In this document: piece by piece, positions 57,349 through 64,000 of the stretch
How the letters are laid out: each line of letters begins with the position of its first letter
Numbering within the stretch: the stretch's first letter is position 1
Assembly: GCA_000727475.1 (NCBI GenBank)
Contig: KL647319.1
Location: 232,902 to 296,901, forward strand
Reading direction: 5' to 3'
Length of the DNA stretch: 64,000 nt
Origin: Sarcocystis neurona
Taxonomy: Eukaryota; Apicomplexa; Conoidasida; Eucoccidiorida; Sarcocystidae
Made by a program: the position numbers and the translations under genes
Notes under the pieces: generated by a model
Told to the model about the DNA's origin: nothing
Databases searched by the model: none
What the model saw: only the letters and a program-made list of their open reading frames with translations

Positions 57349-58820
57349 CCGATAGACTTTGCGACGAGGTCTACGTCCTCGGCCCCCAGCTGCACCAGAA
57401 CGGCCTCTCGTGGGAAAATATCCATCAGCGGGTTCGATATCGTCGTGCCGCTTGCCAAGGCTTTCTGCAGAGCTTCTTGTGCTTCTCTTTCAGAGTCGGT
57501 TTCTTCGTCTTCTTCTTCATTACCCTCTTCTTTTTCTTCTTCTCCTCCCCCTTCTTCTTCCCCTTCTCCTTCTTCTCCTTCTTCTTCTCGTAATTCGTGT
57601 TCCCCCTCTTTCCGTACTCGTTCTTCTTGTCCCCCTGCTTTGTGTTGGTCTTCTTCTCGTTGTGTCTCTTCTTGTTCTTCTCCTTTGTTTTCCTCTGCCG
57701 GGTCGACTCCTTCATCTGCTGCTGCTGCGGCTTGTCTCTCTTCTGTGTCCACTGCACCTCCTTCTGGCGATTCTGCTGCTGCTGCTGCCGTCGGCGTTGC
57801 TGCTGCTGCCTCCTCCGCGTCCTCCGCTGCTGCAGGAGTTTCTGCTGCTTCGCCTGGTGCGACTGATTTTGCTTCTTCAATCTCTGCTGCTTTGGCCCCT
57901 GCGTGTGGACTCTCTTCTTCCGCCTTTTGAACCCCCGGTTCCTTTCTTGCTGTCTCCCTTTCTCCCTCCTCTATCTCCTGCCCTTTCTCTGCCTTTTCTT
58001 CTGCCGCTGCTGCTGCAGCGCTCTGCTCTTCTTTTTCTTCTGGCTGCAAGACTTTTTCTTTATTTGCTGCTTTTAGTGCAGCTTCTGGACCCGCTGCTTG
58101 GGTTTTTTCCTTTTCCTCTCCTTCTGCTCCTCCTTCTCGTCCACCTCCGCCTTCTCGCTTCGCGCGACTGTCTGTTTTCTTCGGTGTACGTACACCCGAA
58201 CTTCTCCCTTTTTTTTCAGTTGACTCGGTTCCCCCCTCGTTCAGCTGCTTCTTTTGCTCGTCTCCGGCCTCTTGGTCTTCTTTTTCGGCCATCTTCTTAT
58301 CACCTTTTTCTTTCTTTTCTCTTCCCGTCTGCTGAGGACTGACTCTCTTCCCCAGTTCCGGCTTCGCAGTCTCGTTTTTCCCTCTCTGCTCTGCTACTGC
58401 AGGAGCTCCCGCCTCCTTCGGCTTCTGTTCTACTTTCTCTGCTGCTGGACTCTTGTTGGCAACGCTTTTCTCCCTTTCCTCCTTTCCTTGCTGCTTTTTA
58501 GTCTTCTTCTCTTCGTCGTTTGCCGCTGCTGGTGGGCTCGACTGCTCTTCTTGCTGTTTGCTCTTCTTTCGTGCTTCTTCTCCCTTCTTGCTGCCGTCCT
58601 CGCTTTCTGTTTCTTCCTTCGCCGCTGCTGTCGGTGCTGCCTTGTCCTCTGCTGCTGCTTCGGGATCTGCTGCTGGGCCGTCTCCAGCACGGGTTTCCGG
58701 TGTACGTGTAGCTAACGGTGCCTCTTCCCCGCTCCGCAGGTCCTGCTGCAGAGGTTCACCGCTGCTGCGGAGCGAAGAGGAAAGTCGCTGCAGTCCTTCT
58801 TGCTTCAAATCTTTGCTGTT
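57349..58820 (-). CDS. AK9-like exon: long charged low-complexity segment ending in an AK strand
   Basis: This is an open frame of about 490 codons, beginning NSKDLKQEGLQRLSSSLRSS after the strong acceptor TTTTACTGTCCCAG. Most of it is Glu/Lys/Ala/Gln-rich and strongly charged, probably disordered. The last 40 residues are different: SGTTISNPLMDIFPREAVLV and then LGAEDVDLVAKSIG. This resembles the adenylate kinase strand that follows the DGFP element (hydrophobic strand, then x(E/D)D.D.L). The exon therefore looks like an insertion of over 400 residues inside one kinase unit. The donor is ATCGG|GTACGG, phase 2. One copy of the dispersed palindrome (58,183) lies in frame here and is translated as GVRTP. 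Confidence 0.68.
58183..58196. repeat. Dispersed palindrome copy in a coding exon
   Basis: Perfect GGTGTACGTACACC in the charged exon, read as GVRTP; extended arms TTCGG...CCGAA. Confidence 0.85.
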
Positions 58821-58829
58821 CTGGGACAG

Positions 58830-59670
58830 TAAAATAGAAGAAGGTTCCTGAGTTCATGCAGACACATATATACTCAGAGAAAACACAGGTTCCCTACCCA
58901 AGATGGACGTAGGCGCAAGCTCCACCAGGAGAACGCTACGGCAAAAGACACTTCCGGCAGTTGCTGCGTCAAGTTCTACTGGTGGAACTTGAGAAATAAA
59001 TATACGGGAACAGGGAGGGAGACAAAAAGAACAGGCATTCCAGTTGTTCAGCGTCCAAGGCTGACTATCCGATAGTATGCATATGTATACACGTAATTGT
59101 ACGTACATATATCTGTACATATGTATACGTTATAGATAGCATACGTGGATCTGCGTTTACATATCTGTATATATATATATATATATATATATGTAGGGAG
59201 AGAAAGAGAAGCATATACACATATAGTTCTTTTGTAGGTTGATATAGACATATACACACTTCAGCAACCAAGTCCTACACAAGCCTAAGTTACATATAGA
59301 CCTCTCGTAGGTGGTACACTGCCGCTCTTCCTCTGCTCCCACTGCTGCTGCTGCTGCCGCAAAGAACTTCCCCAACGGCAGCTAGTTGTCTGCCTCTCTT
59401 TAGCTGCCGCTGTAGCTTTATGGGTGTCCTCAACTACCCTTCCACCTATTACCAATGTAGACATATATATATACCGGTAGTCTTCTGAATTTTGAGTTCT
59501 TCGAATTTTTGTGTGTGTAGTCAGGTATGTAGAACTTGCTGTTACGACGACCTTGGGCGCTGGGTGGTAGCTGCGACTGTTTCTCCCCTCCTGGTGCTGC
59601 TGCTGCTACAACTGCGTCTCTGCTGCTTCTGCTACCCGTCCGTGGCCTCCTTTGCCCATGCATCACTGCG
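58830..59670. other. Intron between unit 1 exons
   Basis: Unique flanks, (TA)n at 59,165-59,195. A minus frame reading AAAAAVGAEEERQCTTYE near 59,300-59,360 has sense GCAGCAGCA repeat and could be a missed exon, but no good acceptor was seen. Confidence 0.5.
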
Positions 59671-59678
59671 AGACAAAC

Positions 59679-60263
59679 CTGTTCTCCTCTGCTGGCATCA
59701 TCGGTTCGTTCTTCTTCTGCCGTTGCCGCAGAGCCTTCCTCTTCGACAGTCGTTGCGACGCCGTTGTCCGAAGGCTTTTGCTGAAGGCGTTCTTCCTCAG
59801 AGTCTGCCGTTGGCGAGGCGTCTGTCTTTGTTTCCTCTCGTTTCCCCTGCTGCTCGGCTTCAGCAGGTGCTCCCCTCTCCTCCACATCTTCCCGTTGGCC
59901 AAAGTCCTCCCCGGCTGCTTCTGATGCGTCTGCTGCACCGGATGAGCCACTTGCCTTCTCTTTCACTACTGCTGCCGCTGCCGCTGCTGCTGCCGCTGCT
60001 GCTGCTGTTGTTGCTGCCGCGGCTGCTGCTGTTGTTGCTGCTGCTGCTGTTGTTGCTGCTGCTGCTGTTGTTGCTGCTGCTGCTGTTGTTGCTGCTGCTG
60101 CCGCGGCTGCTGCTTTTTCGGCCTCTGCAGCTGCCGCGGCGGCAGTCTCGCGTTGCCGCTCTTCTTCGAGACCTTCTAGGGCTTGACGAGCGAGAAATTC
60201 TTCCCAGTTGATCTCCTTTCTGCCGGACAACTCGCGTGTTTTCTGCAAGAACTTCGCGACTGC
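59679..60263 (-). CDS. AK9-like exon: unit 1 helix plus poly-Ala insertion
   Basis: The exon opens with AVAKFLQKTRELSGRKEINW and EEFLARQALEGLEEERQRE, an amphipathic helix where adenylate kinases have the helix after the DGFPR strand. A run of some 60 residues, mostly alanine with pairs of threonine, follows. Then comes an acidic, Glu/Ser-rich tail ending EERTDDASRGEQ. The acceptor is CCTCAACTTCAG and the donor CAG|GTTTGT. Length is 195 codons, phase 0 to 0, matching both neighbours. The alanine run is encoded by GCA/GCC with ACA and is a homopolymeric repeat of the type common in Eimeria proteins. Confidence 0.68.
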
Positions 60264-61380
60264 CTGAAGTTGAGGAACCAAAAAAAGGGACACATGGCTG
60301 TCGTGACAGTTTGCACTGGAAAAGCTTCATCTTCCTGTGTCTGTACACCTCAAAGACACCCCAAGAAAGCTTGTACCTACACCACACAGACGTCGCAGAC
60401 ACTTTTTCAATCTCAGCGAGTTCTCTGTGTGTGGGCGCCAAGCTCCTGCAAATAGCGACGCAAAGTTCGAAAAATATCTACACACGTATATGACAAACAG
60501 CAGCACCCACGCGCACACATATGTCTGTACACTGCTGCATGCGTTTTGCCCAACACGAAAAATTTTGCCAGGGTTCTCGACGGATAGACATCAGCGGAGC
60601 GTATACACACGTCGGAGTGTGTCTCCTCCCCATGCGGACTCGCGTCTATTCATCCACAAAGAGGAATATATGAAGCCAGTACATGAATTTCCGTCTTCTG
60701 TCGTATGCAGCTGAGTATAAAGAGAGGACAGAGACTTGCCATTTTGACTCAAGCAAATACGTAAAAAGAAGTATGTGGATTTGTACTGTTCGCTCCAAAC
60801 ATGTAGGAGCAATACACAGGCAGACGCATGTACCAATATATACATACATACCTACATACACCCACACATGAATCCATACATACGCACATACGTACATACA
60901 TATACATACATTCACACATACATACACACATGCATAACATCCACATACAAGCATCCTCATACATTCACACATACATTCACACATATACATACGTACCTAC
61001 ATACGCACGTGCATACATACGTATACATCCGTACGTATACATATCTACATATGCCTACATACACCTATACACATGCATACATACATATGCACATATATAC
61101 ATAGGCACCTACGTACTTACGTACATACATACGTATATATCCATACGTATACGTATCTACATATACATATATACATACATATGCTTACTTACATACATAC
61201 ATAGGTACACACATAGATGCACACACACACACACATATATACACAAAGAGACACAGACTATTCTTTCTGTTGTCGGGAAGTTTTTGTCAAATAACAGAGC
61301 AAAATAAAGATCTCTACCGCCTGTTACGACTTGCTAAACATGGTTGAAAGCATTGCAAAAGGCAGTACCCGTCTTTCTCG
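60264..61380. repeat. Intron: unique part, then (CATA)n satellite
   Basis: 60,270-60,830 unique with one palindrome. 60,830-61,230 is CATACATA/CACATA repeat. No exon accepted. Confidence 0.8.
60336..60349. repeat. Dispersed palindrome copy, TGTGTCTGTACACC
   Basis: About 70 bases upstream (sense) of the acceptor at 60,263; preceded on the plus strand by CTTCATCTTCC. Confidence 0.75.
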
Positions 61381-61381
61381 C

Positions 61382-62179
61382 GGTGTCCGTACACCCGAAA
61401 GACGTTTTCGTCCCAGCGACGTCACTCTGTTCCAGTGTATGTACAGCTGCAGTGTAAATAAGTGGTGTCGCCTTATTTACCGGCTTCACAGCAGCGTCAC
61501 GCTGGACGTCCTGAACCTAAATTATTGACGTGTCAGTTCTCCTCGAGTAACTACATTTCACGAGAACAGCTGTTCGCGTCGCCTTTTCGGGCGTACAGAC
61601 ACCGGGTGCGCCTTCCTCCTCTCCAAGTGGCCAGTGTACATACACCTCACTTTCCTCTTGCCGTCCTCAAATTTGATCTACGCTTCTCGAGTGCGAAATT
61701 GGCAGTCAAATGTTCATTTTGTCTTGCATCCAGCTGCAGGCGGCCGGCTGCTTTCTCCTCTCGCTAGCCGTGTCATCTGCAGTGTACGTACGCCTGAGTC
61801 TTTTTGTGTCTTCTGTTCATTTTCGCTGTCTGCCCCTTACAGACAGCCTTTTGCACCTGTCACTTCCTTAGATGTCTCCTCTCTGTTGTTCCCTGCATTC
61901 CTGGAATACGTGGGCAAGAACGGCTGTCTTGAGCGGTGGTTTCTCAACGATATCTCGTGTGCAGCTCTGGGGTACGTACACTCGAATTACACGTGTCGGC
62001 AGCCCGTGTCTTCTCCTGCTGCAGCCTCTTCGTACAACACTTCGCATCTTTTTCTACCTCCCCTAAACTTCCTTCACTCTTGTTGCCTTTCCCCATTCCC
62101 ACTCCTGCTGCAGTCGCAACTGGCATGTTGCCTTCTTCCACGTACTCTTTTCCTCAAACGTTTGGCGTGTACAGACACC
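61382..62179 (+). repeat. Array 2: five palindromes at 188-208 base spacing, plus two satellite copies
   Basis: Copies at 61,382, 61,590, 61,781, 61,969 and 62,166, with an extra copy at 61,633 and a decayed one at about 61,434. The region is otherwise unique, unlike the flanking satellites, and pyrimidine-rich on the plus strand, i.e. opposite polarity to array 1. Frames through several copies read GVRTP, GVQTP or SVRTP on the plus strand. Confidence 0.85.
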
Positions 62180-62665
62180 TGACACTGTGCTGCCTTTTAA
62201 ACCTTTCTGCCGAAACGCAGATGGAGAGCTCCTCACTGAGGAAGGGCGTAGGTCCACAAGGCGTACGTCAATACAAATATACACGGAGAGACAGAGACAG
62301 ATATACACACACATATATATATACATATATATATATATATCCGTGTACATATAGAGGCTGTAGGGTAGATCTGTAGCGAGTCACACATGATAGGTGATTT
62401 GGCGCAGATAGCTAGGAAGATGAATAGAACGGTTTAAGGAGAAAGTGGGACAGCGATAGAGGCGACACGCATGTTAAGAGAGTACTTCTCGACAAAGGAG
62501 AATCAAGTGGGTGAGGCTCGGCCCGCCAGCTACCCAATATAAGACCAACACGCCTCGACTGCTGGTGCAACAGGGGAAGTCGTTACTGCTGCTGCCTTTT
62601 CTCCCAGTGTCTTTTGTCTGTAGTGTCGCTGCCTTATCTGTCGCTGTTCTGCGGTTCTCCCTTAC

Positions 62666-62798
62666 CTCGGGTTCTTCGTTCGGCAGCTCCAGGATATATC
62701 CAGCAGATCTGCTTCTTCTGCTAGAGAGAAATTCAGCAGAGAGTCTCAGCGCGTCAGACGTAGATACCGCTCGTCCCTCTCGTAGCCTTTTGAGAAGT
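62666..62798 (-). CDS. AK9-like exon: unit 1 GYILELP element
   Basis: The exon reads LLKRLREGRAVSTSDALRLS and continues to SAGYILELPNEEPE. This matches the adenylate kinase core in which a LREG..V.(T/S).xAL..L helix precedes the GWxLDGFP strand. The catalytic-looking DGFP is replaced by ELPN, so this unit is probably not a standard kinase. The acceptor is TTTTGCTGACAG and the donor GAG|GTAAGG. The exit phase is 0 and matches the next exon at 60,263, which continues the helix expected after this element (AVAKFLQKTREL). The reading frame stays open upstream into Ala/Ser/Pro-rich sequence to about 62,940, so the exon may start earlier. Confidence 0.68.
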
Positions 62799-62799
62799 C

Positions 62800-63290
62800 T
62801 GTCAGCAAAATCAGCAGCAGCAGCCGAAGCGGCAGCAGTACCAGGTGCAGGAGAAGTACCAGACGCAGGAGAATCAGCAGGCACAGCAGCAGGACCAGAC
62901 GCAGCAGCAGCACCAGAAGAAGCAGCAGTACCATTGCAGGAGAAGCAACAGATGCCGCAGCACCAGCAGAAGCAGCAGCAGCACCAGAAGCAGTAGCAGC
63001 AGGACCAGATGCAGCAGCAGGAACAGAGGCACCACAAACACAAACAGTATCGGGTGCGGGAGAAAAACCCCATGAAGTAGCGCCAGCAGAAGCGGCAGCA
63101 GAAGCAGCAGCAACACCACACGCAGCAGCAGCACCTGGTACAGGAGAAGTATTACATGCAGTAGCACCAGCAGGCGCGGCAGCAGAAGCAGTAGCAGCAC
63201 CAGATGCAGCAGCAGCAAAAGCAGCAACAGCGGCGAAGAAAGCAATAGCAACAGAACAGCGGCAGGACCCGGAGAAGCAAGTGGTGCCTG
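62800..63290 (+). repeat. CAG/GCA repeat block with ~60-base subunits
   Basis: CAGGAGAAGTA(C/T)...GCAGCAGCACCAGA units on the plus strand. Minus frames give Ala/Pro/Ser/Gly repeats that may be partly coding. Confidence 0.85.
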
Positions 63291-63403
63291 CAGTTGAAGG
63301 CTGACGAGACACATGAAACGCTGACGAAGGAGCGGCAGAAGTAGAATCTACCGGAAGCACAAAAACAAGCAGAAACCGGGGAACGGCAGAAGGCCCATTT
63401 TAC

Positions 63404-63528
63404 GTGGAAAGTCCCAAATGAAAGAAAAGAAGCAGCAGCAAGAAAGACAATAGGACCAGCAACTTCTGGTCTCATTGAAGGAGGAGGAGGCTCCCCCTCC
63501 GTCCCGCAGTCGAACAGAACAGCAACAC
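63404..63528 (-). CDS. Candidate upstream exon of the AK9-like gene
   Basis: A minus-strand island with little simple repeat reads VAVLFDCGTEGEPPPP and then RPEVAGPIVFLAAASFLSF. It follows a TAG acceptor and ends at CCAC|GTAAAA. AGPIVFL sits where a degenerate nucleotide-binding loop could lie, but no Walker A lysine is visible. Its exit phase (0) does not fit the acceptor chosen for the next exon, so another exon or a different boundary is needed between them. The 62.9-63.3 kb stretch also holds open Ala/Pro/Ser-rich frames that could be coding. Weak call. Confidence 0.3.
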
Positions 63529-63599
63529 CTACGAACACAGCAACACAGAAGCATACAGCCCTACAGGAACACAGCAGCAGCGGCAGCCCATTTCGCGCT

Positions 63600-64000
63600 T
63601 TCCTTCTGTGAAGACCAGTCTCTCCTGCGCACATACACGTGTACATATATATCTGTGGGTGTCAAAGAAAGTACATATATATGGATTTAGACATATAACT
63701 AGATATTCGTTTGTATATACATAGAGACAAAGAGAGAGAGAAGGACGGGTCTATATATGTATATACGTGCACCTCGTTGTATGCATTTGCATGCATATAT
63801 ACATGTGTATATACGTATACGTAAGCGTGTGTATATATATGTACATATATATATATGTGTATATACGTATGTACTGCTGTAGTTGCAGGTACGTATGCGT
63901 ACACAAATGACTCCACACAAAGACAGAGAGAAATGTCCAGAAGTCAAGTCCAAAAAGAAGCAGCCCTAGGCCTAGCAGTTTGCTAGACCTATTATCGATT
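63600..64000. repeat. TA microsatellite at the right edge
   Basis: (TA)n/GTATACGTATACG steps at 63,740-63,890; nothing gene-like. Confidence 0.8.

Larger units (their letters stand above)
945..63528 (-). other. Span of one giant AK9-like multi-domain adenylate kinase gene (may extend beyond both ends)
   Basis: The exon entries below are all on the minus strand and together read as one protein with at least four adenylate-kinase-like units. Each unit has up to four landmarks: a lead module with a CPV or YPV motif followed by PG, a P-loop or its degenerate remnant, a GY/GF/GW-I element equivalent to the GFxLDGFP segment of adenylate kinases, and a hydrophobic strand followed by (S)D. This layout is typical of AK9, a family of very large proteins that interconvert nucleoside phosphates and are linked to cilia and flagella in animals. 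In a coccidian the only flagellated stage is the microgamete, so a male-gamete role is a reasonable inference. Most neighbouring exon pairs have compatible splice phases, but two or more tandem genes cannot be excluded. Neither the true start codon nor a certain stop codon was located. Confidence 0.65.

Noticed and set aside
60381..60445. Candidate exon reading SLAPTHRELAEIEKVSATSV with good splice-like ends
   Set aside because: Its phases fit neither neighbour, whereas joining the exons at 62,666 and 60,263 directly is phase-consistent and gives the expected helix after GYILELP.
1..64000. Telomere-like AAACCCT repeats, described from Eimeria repeat-rich segments
   Set aside because: I looked for runs of the heptamer and found none.
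1..64000. CRISPR array interpretation of the regularly spaced palindromes
   Set aside because: Spacing (~190 bases) and copy length (14 bases) do not fit, copies vary, and the window is eukaryotic.

Overview
The window looks like nuclear DNA of an apicomplexan coccidian, most likely an Eimeria species. Three things suggest this: CAG/CTG trinucleotide repeats throughout, alanine, glutamine and serine runs in almost every coding segment (homopolymeric amino-acid repeats), and long TA-, GACA- and GA-rich microsatellites between small exons. No bacterial-type gene, CRISPR array or rRNA was seen, and I recognised no tRNA. The species call is inference from composition.

My main conclusion is that nearly all believable coding sequence lies on the minus strand and forms one very large, intron-rich gene. 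It would run from about 63.5 kb (5' side) to about 0.9 kb (3' side) and may leave the window at both ends. Exons were found by reading minus-strand islands that are free of simple repeats, by splice signals and by reading-frame continuity. The protein resembles adenylate kinase 9 (AK9, adenylate-kinase-domain-containing protein), a multi-unit nucleotide-kinase family. At least four adenylate-kinase-like units can be traced. Unit 1 covers about 62.8-52 kb (GYILELP element). Unit 2 covers about 51.4-37.4 kb (FCPVTL lead, GFVIVF element, VPTDGTI end strand). Unit 3 covers about 34-19 kb (GHYCPVTL lead, degenerate P-loop LGPSGSNVE, SDGTAAERVLG). Unit 4 covers about 17.8-7.6 kb (YPVLLNGRIYFPG lead, intact P-loop LGPPLSGKTA, GWIADGFP, VDIVFILQADELLCRQR). 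Only unit 4 shows a canonical Walker A. The exons add up to roughly 12 kb of coding sequence, so about four fifths of the locus is intron.

Layout from left to right: 0-4.3 kb, weak 3'-side exons in CAG/GA repeats; 4.4-7.6 kb, CAG and TATA repeats; 7.6-17.8 kb, unit 4 exons with a 482-base assembly gap at 13,036-13,517; 19-34 kb, unit 3 exons separated by TA satellites and a 1.2-kb pyrimidine tract; 34-52 kb, GACAGA and TA tracts, a periodic palindrome array (38.2-39.0 kb) and unit 2; 52-63.5 kb, unit 1, TA tracts and a second palindrome array (61.4-62.2 kb).

Two features of the DNA stand out besides the gene. First, a short near-palindrome, GGTGTACGTACACC or GGTGTACAGACACC, recurs about 21 times, including two arrays in which it returns every ~175-208 bases. 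Second, the trinucleotide repeats are strand-polarised: exonic blocks read CAG/GCA on the sense strand and intronic blocks read CTG, which avoids creating AG acceptor dinucleotides inside introns. All exon limits are hand-called from sequence alone; no alignment or transcript data were available.
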